Assembly: GCF_016862935.1 (NCBI RefSeq)
Contig: NZ_BONX01000046.1
Span: 1-64,000, forward strand
Reading direction: 5' to 3'
Origin: Plantactinospora mayteni
GTDB lineage: Bacteria > Actinomycetota > Actinomycetes > Mycobacteriales > Micromonosporaceae
Length of the DNA: 64,000 nt
The notes under the pieces are model-generated. The model saw only the letters and a list, made by a program, of their open reading frames with translations, was not told the origin of the DNA and ran no database searches. This document shows positions 45,316 to 52,934 of this stretch, one piece after another. Every line of letters starts with the position of its first letter. Within the stretch, counting starts at the first letter, position 1. Both the position numbers and the translations under genes were made by a program.

Positions 45316-46685
45316 CCGTCTATCTGACCCGCCGTCGCCCCCGGGTACGGCCCACCCTGCGGCTCCGGCTGACCCTGCTCAACGGCATCCTGCTGATCGG
45401 CGCCGGGGTGATCCTGGTGCTGCTCGCCTGGCTGCTGGTCGGGGACGTGCTGACCCCGGACATCCAGCTCAGGTCGAACCCGACGCTGGAGCTGTCCGAC
45501 GGCCGGCGGGTCGGTGCGAGCCAGTGGCAGCAGGAGATGGCGCAGATCGCCATGCGGGAACTGCTGGTCAAGGGGTTGCTGGCGCTGCTGGTGATCAGCG
45601 TCGTCGGGGTCGCCGGGGCGTACGCGGTGGCCGGCCGGGCGCTCCGCCCGCTGCACCAGGTCACCTCGACGGCCCGACGGCTCGGCGAGGCCACCCTCGA
45701 CCAGCGGATCCGCTACTCCGGCGCGGACGACGAGGTGGCCGAGCTGGCCGGCACCTTCGACGCGATGCTGGACCGGATCGGGGACGCCTTCGAGGCGCAG
45801 AAACGCTTCGTCGCCAACGCCTCGCACGAGCTGCGTACCCCGCTGGCGGTGATGCGTACCGAGATCGACGTCACGATGGCCGACGACGAGGCGGACGTGG
45901 CCGAGTACCGGCGGATGGCCACGGTGGTCCGGGACGCCTCGGAGCGGGCCAACAACCTGGTCGACGCGCTCCTGGTGCTGGCCCGCAGCGAGGCGCAGTC
46001 GGGTCGCCGGTTGGCCCGGAAGGCGCCGACCGATCTCGCCGCCGGGGCCAGCGCGGCGCTCTCGGCGGTCCGGAACGAGACCACCCGGCTCAAGCTCCAG
46101 GTCGAGACGGCGTTGGCCCCGGCACCGGTGGTCGGCGATCCCGGCCTGCTGGAGCGGCTGGCCGGCAACCTGATCGAGAACGCGGTGCGCTACAACCACC
46201 TGCACGGCCGGATGTGGGTGCGTACCGGCTCCGATCCCGAGCAGGCCTGGCTGGTGGTCGGCAACACCGGCTTCGAGGTGGAGCAGGCGGACGTACCCGG
46301 GCTGTTCGAGGCGTTCCGCCGGGGTGGCCGGGAGCGGACCGGCGCCCGGGGGTCCGGGCTGGGACTGTCGATCGTCCGGGCGGTCTGCGACGCGCACGGC
46401 GGCACGGTCAGCGCGATCGCCCAGGACGGTGGCGGGCTGGAGGTGACCGTGACGCTTCCGGCGGCCGAGACCACTCCGGTGGTGGCCGCCTCGGCGGCGG
46501 TCGGCGGCGGCCCGGTCGGCACGCCGGTCCGGCCGGTGCCGGCGAACAGCACGGTCAGCACGGTCCCGCTCGGTTCGTCCGTCACCCGCGCCGCCCCGGC
46601 CGGCCTGCCGATCCCGGGTACGCCGCCCGAGGCGACTCCCGGCGCTCCGACCGGCCCGACAGGGGCTAGCCCTGGCAGCGGATGA
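45312..46685 (+). CDS. Sensor histidine kinase partner
   Basis: 457 aa. Two transmembrane helices (about residues 22-44 and 88-110) flank a short extracytoplasmic loop. HAMP follows, then HisKA with the phospho-His in NASHELRTPLAV, and HATPase_c with the N box NLIENAVRYN and G box GSGLGLSIVRAV. The final 75 residues are a Pro/Thr/Gly-rich tail of unknown role. GTG overlaps the regulator stop (GTGA). The external domain of about 45 residues is too small to suggest a ligand. Confidence 0.93.
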   Translation: MTVYLTRRRPRVRPTLRLRLTLLNGILLIGAGVILVLLAWLLVGDVLTPDIQLRSNPTLELSDGRRVGASQWQQEMAQIAMRELLVKGLLALLVISVVGVAGAYAVAGRALRPLHQVTSTARRLGEATLDQRIRYSGADDEVAELAGTFDAMLDRIGDAFEAQKRFVANASHELRTPLAVMRTEIDVTMADDEADVAEYRRMATVVRDASERANNLVDALLVLARSEAQSGRRLARKAPTDLAAGASAALSAVRNETTRLKLQVETALAPAPVVGDPGLLERLAGNLIENAVRYNHLHGRMWVRTGSDPEQAWLVVGNTGFEVEQADVPGLFEAFRRGGRERTGARGSGLGLSIVRAVCDAHGGTVSAIAQDGGGLEVTVTLPAAETTPVVAASAAVGGGPVGTPVRPVPANSTVSTVPLGSSVTRAAPAGLPIPGTPPEATPGAPTGPTGASPGSG

Positions 46686-46696
46686 CTCCGGAGTCA
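46683..46696. other. Perfect 14-bp palindrome holding both convergent stop codons
   Basis: TGACTCCGGAGTCA is its own reverse complement. Its first three bases are the TGA of the histidine kinase and its last three are the TCA (stop) of the DUF2637 gene on the other strand, leaving 8 bp between the genes. Confidence 0.8.
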
Positions 46697-47632
46697 GGCG
46701 ACCAGGTCGAGTTCGCGTACCTCGCGGCGGATCGCCCGCAGCCGGGCGGTGGTGATGCCGAGTTCCTGTGCCACGTCGGCGTCACTGGCCTCGGGCCGCT
46801 CCGCCTGGATCGCCGCGGCCAGGGCGGCGGTTTCGGTGATCGGGCGGCGCGGCTTGGCCGCCCGGCCGGTCGAGGCCCGCTTCCGGGCCGGTCCGGCCGC
46901 CGCCTGCCGGGCCGCCGCCTTCCCGGCCCTGGCAGCGGTTCCGGCGTCCGGTGCCGCCTCCGCACCCGTTCCCCGCGCCCCGTCGGGCAGGCCGGTTTCC
47001 GTCCCGCCGGAGGGGACGGCGAGGATCTCGCCGATACCCCGGCCGAGCGGCTCGACCGCGCCGAGCGACCCGCCGCCCGATGTCGCCGCCGGACGCCGAC
47101 GGGTTCCGGCAGCCCCACCCGTTGCGGCGACCCGTTCGGATCCCAGGGCATGATCGAACTCTCCGCTCCGGGCGGACCCGGCCGCGCCGGCGGAATCCGC
47201 CGGGCCGGCCCTCACCGCCGCAACGGTCGTCGCGGCCTGGGCGGCGGAGATCCGGCCGCCCAGCTCGACCAGGCAGATGCTGGCCACCACGATCAGGCCG
47301 TCGACCGAGAGCGGCAGCAGGTACGGCGACGCGCCCGTCTCGCCGTACCGGGCGGCCACCCCGACCATGTGCCAGTACGACACCCAGGCGGCGATCCCGG
47401 CGATGGTGGCGGTGGCCGCCATCCGGGCGTACGCCAGCGAGCGGCGGTGCACCGGTACCCGTGAGATCAACTCGACGGTGAGCAGCAGAGCCAGCGGTGG
47501 CCAGGCGGCGATGGCCTGGCTGATCGGGTTGTCCCAGGCGTGCAGGACGTTGGCCACCACCGAGACGGCGACCCCGAGGGCCAGGATGGCGCGTACGGCC
47601 CAGCGGACCCGGCGAAGCTGTGGGAGGGGCAC
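46694..47632 (-). CDS. DUF2637 membrane protein with C-terminal helix-turn-helix-like region
   Basis: 312 aa. Four transmembrane helices (residues about 12-130) match DUF2637 (VVANVLHAWDNP, YWHMVGVAARYGE, SVDGLIVVASICLVEL). A long Ala/Gly/Arg-rich linker then leads to a C-terminal HTH-like segment (TETAALAAAIQAERP, DADVAQELGITTARLRAIRR). DUF2637/SpdB-like proteins are frequent on actinobacterial integrative and conjugative elements, where they spread plasmids between mycelial compartments, but also occur on chromosomes. GTG 47632 follows AAGGAG by 6 nt. No integrase or replication gene is nearby. Confidence 0.8.
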   Translation of the reverse strand: MPLPQLRRVRWAVRAILALGVAVSVVANVLHAWDNPISQAIAAWPPLALLLTVELISRVPVHRRSLAYARMAATATIAGIAAWVSYWHMVGVAARYGETGASPYLLPLSVDGLIVVASICLVELGGRISAAQAATTVAAVRAGPADSAGAAGSARSGEFDHALGSERVAATGGAAGTRRRPAATSGGGSLGAVEPLGRGIGEILAVPSGGTETGLPDGARGTGAEAAPDAGTAARAGKAAARQAAAGPARKRASTGRAAKPRRPITETAALAAAIQAERPEASDADVAQELGITTARLRAIRREVRELDLVA

Positions 47633-47968
47633 CGGTCACTCCTTGCCTGTCGTCGTGCTTCCTCTCGGCCCAGCGGACCAGCCGGCCTGACCGCTCATCC
47701 TTACGGCCGAAGCGGTCCAGCCGGTGTACCGGCCGAATTTACGGCGTGTCGCTCACCGCCTGGTGGCCTTCCATGTGCTTGGCGTTGCCGCGACCGCCCG
47801 CGCCCGGCCCGCCGGATCGCCCTGCCGGGTCCTGGCCGGTCGGTTGCGCCCCGTTGTCCAGCCCGGGACGCGGACCGCACAGCCCAGAAGGCAGGCGATG
47901 GTCGGGACGAGTCGCACCCCGGCTGTTCGCGAGGTAGCCTAAGCTGTTAGCTAACCCGGGAGGTGGTC
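47633..47968. other. 336-bp divergent gap between DUF2637 and antitoxin genes
   Basis: The right edge holds the antitoxin promoter and palindrome (47935-47955). Nothing else recognisable; an in-frame stretch at 47724-47942 has no convincing coding character and no ribosome-binding site. Confidence 0.4.
47935..47955 (+). promoter_or_regulatory. Antitoxin promoter with palindromic operator
   Basis: TAGCCT (47935-47940) fits a -10 box. The perfect 10-bp palindrome GTTAGCTAAC (47946-47955) covers the expected transcription start, directly before the GGGAGG ribosome-binding site. This placement suits autorepression by the Phd-type antitoxin. Confidence 0.55.
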
Positions 47969-48223
47969 ATGTCGTCCGAAGCCGTGCACTACAACATGCA
48001 TGACGCCAAGACCCACCTGTCGCGGATCATCGAGCGAGTGGAACGTGGCGAGGAGGTCATCATCGACCGGGCGGGCACCCCGGTGGCGAAAGTCGTGCCG
48101 CTGGTGCACCGGGTCAACCGCACGGCCATCGGCTCCCTCGCCGGACAGCTGGACCTGTCAGGTGACTGGGACTCGCCCCAGACCAATGACGAGATCGCCG
48201 CCGACTTTGGCATCGGCGCATGA
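47969..48223 (+). CDS. Phd/YefM-family antitoxin
   Basis: 84 aa. The N-terminal part (HYNMHDAKTHLSRIIERVER, then GEEVIIDRAGTPVAKVVPL) is the Phd/YefM DNA-binding fold; the C-terminal LAGQLDLSGDWDSPQTNDEI is the segment that typically wraps the toxin. ATG 47969 follows GGGAGG by 5 nt; GTG 47963 is inside that site. It overlaps the PIN toxin gene by 4 bp. Confidence 0.92.
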   Translation: MSSEAVHYNMHDAKTHLSRIIERVERGEEVIIDRAGTPVAKVVPLVHRVNRTAIGSLAGQLDLSGDWDSPQTNDEIAADFGIGA

Positions 48224-48594
48224 GCCTGCTGTTGGACACCCACGTCGCGCTCTGGGCCATCGCCGGTGATGCGACTCTGGACCCGGAGTTCCTTGACCGG
48301 CTTCGCCGCGACCCGGACATCTTCCTCTCTCCGGTCAGTCTGTGGGAGATCACCATCAAGCAGACGGCTGGGAAGCTCACCGGACCGTCCGACCTCGCAG
48401 AGCGGGTACGAGACATGGGCTTTCGCGAATTGGCGGTGACCCACGCCCACGCGATCGCCGCCGGTCGCCTCCCACCTCATCACCGCGATCCATTCGACCG
48501 GATGTTGGTGGCGCAAGCAGCAGTGGAAGGCTTCACGTTGGCCTCTCGCGACATGTCGATCGCGCAGTACGACGTGGACATCCTCAAGGTCTGA
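48220..48594 (+). CDS. PIN-domain (VapC-type) ribonuclease toxin
   Basis: 124 aa. PIN domain with acidic residues in LLLDTHVALW, SPVSLWEIT, RDPFDRMLVAQA and LASRDMSIAQY, which coordinate the Mg2+ for RNA cleavage. VapC toxins usually cut tRNA or rRNA; the target here is unknown. The ATG overlaps the antitoxin stop (ATGA), the standard arrangement of a type II module. Confidence 0.92.
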   Translation: MSLLLDTHVALWAIAGDATLDPEFLDRLRRDPDIFLSPVSLWEITIKQTAGKLTGPSDLAERVRDMGFRELAVTHAHAIAAGRLPPHHRDPFDRMLVAQAAVEGFTLASRDMSIAQYDVDILKV

Positions 48595-48695
48595 CCACCA
48601 ACGTTTCCTGAGCTTCCGGCTGGCTGTTGCCGATCCCGTGCCGCTGTGACAGGCTTGCCGCCGTCAGCCCGGATCATCGGAGGGAGGTGCGGTTG

Positions 48696-48740
48696 ATGGT
48701 TGCGCTGTCCTGTCCCGCGCCTCGCCTCGGCCACCGCTGA
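48696..48740 (+). CDS. Possible 14-codon leader peptide upstream of the VOC gene
   Basis: Reads MVALSCPAPRLGHR. ATG 48696 follows GGGAGG (48682-48687) by 8 nt, a stronger site than many real genes here. A small hairpin (CCTCcgcGAGG) lies between its stop and the next gene's GGAGG. Could be an attenuator peptide or chance; nothing in its composition proves translation. Confidence 0.3.
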   Translation: MVALSCPAPRLGHR

Positions 48741-48787
48741 CCGATCCGCGTTCCTCCGCGAGGCGCACACTCCAACACGGAGGATTC

Positions 48788-49171
48788 GTGAGTTCCGTCA
48801 TCCACAACATCAGCTTCGACTGCGCCGACACGTACACCTTGGCCAGCTTCTGGGCGAAGGTGCTGGACCGGTCCCTGCGCCCGGAAGACCAGCCCGGCGA
48901 CGACGAGATCACGCTGCTGGCGCCGGACGGCGTCGGGCCGCAGGTCTTCTTCCAACGGGTGCCGGAGGGCAAGTCCGGCAAGAACCGGCTGCACGTCTGC
49001 CTGCAACCGACCGACCGGACCCGGGACGAGGAGGTCGACCGGCTGTTCGGGCTGGGCGCCAGCCTGGTCGCCGACCACCGGCGGCCGGACGGCACCGGCT
49101 GGGCGGTGCTCGCCGACCCTGAGGGCAACGAGTTCTGCGTCGAGCGGAGCGCCGCCGAGCGCGCCGGCTGA
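48788..49171 (+). CDS. VOC/glyoxalase-superfamily protein
   Basis: 127 aa. Two beta-alpha-beta-beta-beta modules are visible: IHNISFDCADTYTLASFWAKVL, then RLHVCLQPTDRTRDEEVDRL and WAVLADPEGNEFCVE. It matches glyoxalase-like domain proteins of the actinobacterial antibiotic-resistance-like group, but metal ligands are incomplete and no substrate can be assigned. GTG 48788 has GGAGG upstream. A terminator at 49211-49248 follows. Confidence 0.85.
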   Translation: MSSVIHNISFDCADTYTLASFWAKVLDRSLRPEDQPGDDEITLLAPDGVGPQVFFQRVPEGKSGKNRLHVCLQPTDRTRDEEVDRLFGLGASLVADHRRPDGTGWAVLADPEGNEFCVERSAAERAG

Positions 49172-49210
49172 GCCCGGCGTACCGGCGGTGAACCGGTAGT
49201 ACGGACGTGG

Positions 49211-49248
49211 CGGGCCCCTCCGCACCGGCAGCGGTGTGGCGGGGCCCG
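49211..49248 (+). terminator. Strong hairpin terminator after the VOC gene
   Basis: Arms CGGGCCCC-t-CCGCACCG and CGGTGTGG-c-GGGGCCCG pair over about 16 bp with one mismatch and one G-U, closing a 4-nt loop. Confidence 0.85.
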
Positions 49249-49397
49249 TGCTAACGGGACAGCCGGGCGAGCAGGGGCGGCCGGGCTAACCGGGCGGCCT
49301 GGTGTACGCGTTCGGTGGCGCGGGCCGGCCAGGCTGCCGCCGAGGCCCCGTCCGGCTGCCAGAACCGTTCGGGAAACTCGGGATCCCGCGTCCGGGG

Positions 49398-49889
49398 TCA
49401 GGAGTCTCGGGCGGTGGCGAGCAGCGCGGCGAGCCGTTCGGCCGCCGTCGGCGCGTGCAGGTGCAGCCGGGCCACGTTGATGGCGTCCTCGCCGATCACC
49501 CCGAGCAGGGCGCTGGGACCCGCCATGTAGACGCTGAGGTAGCCGTCCTGGCTCCGTACGGTGGACTCCCGGAACGCGCCCTGCCGGAGCCGGAGCCCGA
49601 CCTGCCGGCCGATCCCGAAGCTGGTGGCGGCGAGCGCCGCCAGGTCCCACGGGTCGGCGTCCTCGGGCAGGTTGTGGGTGATCAGCAGTCCGTCGACCCC
49701 GCCCAGGACGCAACCGCGCACCCCGGGGATCAGCAGCCGCAGGTCGGACAGGACGGTGTCGATCGCCACGTGCGGAAGCCGGTCGAGGCGGGGCACCGGC
49801 GCGCCGTACCGCTCGTCGGCGACCTGGTCCGACCGGGCCTCGGCTACTCGTCGGGGCAAAGTTCTCTCGGGGTTGTCGAGAGTGCTCAC
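49398..49889 (-). CDS. Roadblock/LC7-domain protein, second of a pair
   Basis: 163 aa. After a 35-residue leader, the Roadblock fold runs LSDLRLLIPGVRGCVLGGVD through LAALAATSFGIGRQVGL to LSVYMAGPSALLGVIGE. Such proteins (MglB/CvnB-like) regulate small Ras-like GTPases. The GTG at 49889 overlaps the stop of the upstream Roadblock gene by 4 bp. The kinase, DUF742 and GTPase genes that usually complete a conservon are missing here. Confidence 0.82.
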   Translation of the reverse strand: MSTLDNPERTLPRRVAEARSDQVADERYGAPVPRLDRLPHVAIDTVLSDLRLLIPGVRGCVLGGVDGLLITHNLPEDADPWDLAALAATSFGIGRQVGLRLRQGAFRESTVRSQDGYLSVYMAGPSALLGVIGEDAINVARLHLHAPTAAERLAALLATARDS

Positions 49890-50257
49890 AACTCCATGCT
49901 CTCCTCGATGGTGCGCAGCTGGTGCCGGGCGAGCGCGAGGTTGGCGCGGCTCTTGCTGAGCATCAGATAGAGGAAGAGGCCCTTGCCCGTCTGCGAGCGC
50001 AGCGGCCGGATCACGTGGTACTGGCTGCCGAGGGTGATCAGGATGTCCTCGATCGTGTCGTTGAGCTTGAGCATCTCCATCGTCCGCATCTTGGCCCGCA
50101 CCACCTCGGTGTTGCCGGCCGCCGCGACGGTGAGGTCGAACTCGGCGGTTCCTCCTGCGACGCCGAGCGTCATGCCGCTGGTGTAGTCCACCAACGCGAC
50201 GCCGATCGCACCGTCGATGCTCATCGCGCCCTTGAGGGCGATATCGAGGTTCGCCAC
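49886..50257 (-). CDS. Roadblock/LC7-domain protein, first of a pair
   Basis: 123 aa. GAMSIDGAIGVALVDYTSGM, AAAGNTEVVRAKMRTMEML and QTGKGLFLYLMLSKSRANLA show a compact Roadblock domain. The two Roadblock proteins probably form a heterodimer, as they are translationally coupled and of different lengths (inference). GTG 50257 has GGAAGGAG just upstream. No GTPase partner is encoded within the window. Confidence 0.82.
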   Translation of the reverse strand: MANLDIALKGAMSIDGAIGVALVDYTSGMTLGVAGGTAEFDLTVAAAGNTEVVRAKMRTMEMLKLNDTIEDILITLGSQYHVIRPLRSQTGKGLFLYLMLSKSRANLALARHQLRTIEESMEL

Positions 50258-50834
50258 GATTCTCCTTCCGGTCGTGCTGTCCCCGGCGACGGTTCCCCGG
50301 TAGCGGGACGCCTGCGGTGCCGCCACGGTCGGGGAACTGTCGCCGTGTGTCGTGGAACTTCTGCGGAGAGGTTTGCATACCGGCAGGTCGTTCGCATGTG
50401 TTGAAACGATCATTGGACTGACCGGACAGTCGGTGATCACCCACGGGGCGGAGAACTCCGGGTGCCAAGGGGATGCCACTGTCCGCCCCAAGCTGTTAGC
50501 GGCGACGCATTCGGCCGGGACAGCCGCCTTCGCCGGGCGGGTCCGGCGTACGGGAGACGAATCCAGTCGGTGTCCAGTGGCCGTTCAGTCCGGTACGCGA
50601 ATCTTGATCCCTGCCCGGCCGGCGCCCCCGCCCGGCCGGGCAGGCAGAACAGCACGGCGCCGACCCACGTCGAGGGCTGGCGGTCGCGGATCGACTGATG
50701 CCGTACCGCCGTACGCCGCCGGTGTCCGGGCAGATCGCGGTGATCAGGGACCGGGTCGCACAGCGCGCCGTGCGACTCGCCGGGACAGGTCCCTGATCAC
50801 CGCGATCGTGGGGGGATAGGTGGGGTGGGACTGG
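50258..50834. other. 577-bp gap between the Roadblock pair and fadB
   Basis: It holds the Roadblock promoter region at its left, and the large inverted repeat at 50733-50807 near its right end. The middle (about 50450-50730) contains no ORF with coding character that I would support. Confidence 0.45.
50733..50807 (-). terminator. 20-bp perfect inverted repeat downstream of fadB
   Basis: The arms 50733-50752 and 50788-50807 (GATCGCGGTGATCAGGGACC and its complement) are perfect over 20 bp. The 35-nt interior contains a second 7-bp stem (GTCGCAC with GTGCGAC). It lies 28 bp past the fadB stop in the direction of transcription, so it is best read as a terminator, although a stable small RNA is conceivable. 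Confidence 0.75.
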
Positions 50835-52934
50835 TCAGCCGGGCAGGCTGGCCGCGCCCCGGGGCAGGAAGCGGCGGCCGGTGACCCGCTCGGAGGTGCC
50901 GGACCGGTCCAGGTACGGCGTGACGCCGCCGAGGTGGAACGGCCAGCCGGCACCGAGGATCATGCAGAGGTCGATGTCCTGCGGCTCGGCGACCACACCC
51001 TCGTCCAGCATCAGCCGGACCTCCTGGGCGAGCGCGTCCAGCGCCCGCCGGCGTACCTCTTCGGCGGTCAGCGGCGCGGAACCGACCTCCAGCAGCGCGG
51101 CCACCTCGGAGTTGACCTCGCCGTCGACCACCAGCGGCCTACCGGACTCGGCGATCCGCCGCAGGTTCTCGCTGACCGCGAACCGGTCCGGGAAGGCGGC
51201 GTGCAGCGTCCCGCCGACGTGGTACGCCACCGCCGGCCCGACGAGTTGGAGCAGCGCCAGCGGGCGCATCGGCAGGCCGAGCGGGTCGAGCGCGGCGTCC
51301 GCCACCTCGGGCGGGGTGCCGGCGTCCACGGCCGCGAAGATCTCGCCGAGGAAGCGGGTCAGCAGCCGGTTCACCACGAACGCGGGAGCGTCGGCGACGA
51401 GTACGCAGGACTTGCGCAGCTCCTTGCCGACCGCGAACGCGGTGGCCAGGGTGGCGTCGTCGGTCCGCCCGCCCCGGACGATCTCCAGCAGCGGCAGTAC
51501 GGCGACCGGGTTGAAGAAGTGGAACCCGACCACCCGCTCCGGGTGCTCCAGGTCGGCGGCCATCGCGCTGACCGAGAGCGAGGAGGTGTTGGTGGCGAGT
51601 ACGGCCTCCGGGGAGACGATCTTCTCCAGCTCGGCCCAGACCTGCTTCTTGACGGCCAGGTCCTCGAAGACCGCCTCGATCACGAAGTCGGCGTCGGCGA
51701 AGACGCCCTTGTCGACCGAGCCGCTGACCAGGGCGCGCAGCTTGGCGGCCGTACCCTCGGAAAGCCGGCCCTTGCCGACCAGCTTGTCGATCTCGGCGTG
51801 CACGTAGCCGACGCCCTTGTCCACTCTGGACTGGTCGAGGTCGGTGAGTACCACCGGCACCTGGAGCCGGCGGGCGAAGAGGAGCGCGAGCTGCGACGCC
51901 ATCAGGCCGGCGCCGACGATGCCGACCTTGGTCACCGGCCGGGCCAGCTCCCTGTCCGGTGCCCCGACCGGCCGCTTGGCCCGGCGCTGCACCAGGTCGA
52001 AGGAGTAGAGGCCGCTGCGCAGCTCCTCGCTGAAGATCAGCTCGGCCAGCGCCTCGACCTCGGCGGCCATCCCCGGCGGCAGCCCGTCCGGGTCGCCGTC
52101 GGCGGCGCCGGCCGGCGCCTCGCGGGCCAGCTCCAGCAGTTCCAGCGCCTGATAGGCCGCCGGGACCGCGCCGTGCAGCCGCTCGTCCAGGGTCTGCCGG
52201 GCGAAGTAGAGCACGCCGTCCCACATCTCCCGGTCGACCTCCGGCCGGGTCACCTGGATCTCGCCGCGCACCACCTGCCCGGCCCACTCCAGCGAGCGCT
52301 CCAGGAAGTCGGCCGGCTCCAGCAGCACGTCCGCGATGCCCAGCTCGGCGGCCTGCTTCGGCTTGAGCATCCGGTTCTGCGTCAGCGGGTTCTGGATGAC
52401 GACCTGGGCCGCACCGACGATGCCGATCAGGTTGGGCAGCAGTTGGGTACCGCCCCAGCCCGGCACCAGACCGAGCGAGACCTCGGGCAGGGCCAGCGCG
52501 GCGGCGCCGCCGGAGAGCGTCCGGTAGTGGCAGTGCAGCGCCAACTCCAGCCCGCCGCCCATCGCGGCGCCGTTGACGAAGGCGAAGGTCGGCACGGCGC
52601 TGGTGCGCAGCCGGCCGAAGACCCGGTGGCCGAGCCGGCCGATCTCGCGGGCCTGGTCCCGGTCCGCGAGCAGCGGCATGCCGGTCACGTCGGCGCCGAC
52701 GCAGAAGATGTACGGCTTGCCGGTCACCGCCACGAACGCCGGCTCGGCGGCGAGGGCCTCGGTGACGGCGTTGTCCAGACTGGACAGACCGGCCGGGCCG
52801 AAGGTGTTCGGTTTGGTGTGGTCGAGGCCGTTGTCCAGGGTGATCAGTGCGGCCGGCCGGTCCAGCCCTGGCACGTCCACCAGCCGGAGCAGCGACCGGG
52901 TGATCACCTCGTTCGGGTTACGCGGAACCGTCAT
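50835..52934 (-). CDS. fadB: Fatty-acid oxidation complex, enoyl-CoA hydratase/3-hydroxyacyl-CoA dehydrogenase
   Basis: 699 aa, a bifunctional beta-oxidation enzyme. Residues about 15-250 are the crotonase domain (VNGAAMGGGLELALHCHY oxyanion hole; LPEVSLGLVPGWGGTQLLPN with the catalytic Glu). From about 335 the NAD-binding domain begins KVGIVGAGLMASQLALLF, with the catalytic His in VVGFHFFNPV, followed by two C-terminal dehydrogenase helical domains. ATG 52934 overlaps the fadA stop (ATGA), so both subunits are made together. Terminator at 50733-50807. Confidence 0.95.
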   Translation of the reverse strand: MTVPRNPNEVITRSLLRLVDVPGLDRPAALITLDNGLDHTKPNTFGPAGLSSLDNAVTEALAAEPAFVAVTGKPYIFCVGADVTGMPLLADRDQAREIGRLGHRVFGRLRTSAVPTFAFVNGAAMGGGLELALHCHYRTLSGGAAALALPEVSLGLVPGWGGTQLLPNLIGIVGAAQVVIQNPLTQNRMLKPKQAAELGIADVLLEPADFLERSLEWAGQVVRGEIQVTRPEVDREMWDGVLYFARQTLDERLHGAVPAAYQALELLELAREAPAGAADGDPDGLPPGMAAEVEALAELIFSEELRSGLYSFDLVQRRAKRPVGAPDRELARPVTKVGIVGAGLMASQLALLFARRLQVPVVLTDLDQSRVDKGVGYVHAEIDKLVGKGRLSEGTAAKLRALVSGSVDKGVFADADFVIEAVFEDLAVKKQVWAELEKIVSPEAVLATNTSSLSVSAMAADLEHPERVVGFHFFNPVAVLPLLEIVRGGRTDDATLATAFAVGKELRKSCVLVADAPAFVVNRLLTRFLGEIFAAVDAGTPPEVADAALDPLGLPMRPLALLQLVGPAVAYHVGGTLHAAFPDRFAVSENLRRIAESGRPLVVDGEVNSEVAALLEVGSAPLTAEEVRRRALDALAQEVRLMLDEGVVAEPQDIDLCMILGAGWPFHLGGVTPYLDRSGTSERVTGRRFLPRGAASLPG

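Noticed and set aside
47724-47942. A 72-codon frame before the Phd antitoxin
   Set aside because: No ribosome-binding site, Arg-rich composition, and it overlaps the antitoxin promoter.
50733-50807. Terminal inverted repeats of an insertion sequence
   Set aside because: The arms are only 35 bp apart with no transposase; a hairpin fits better.
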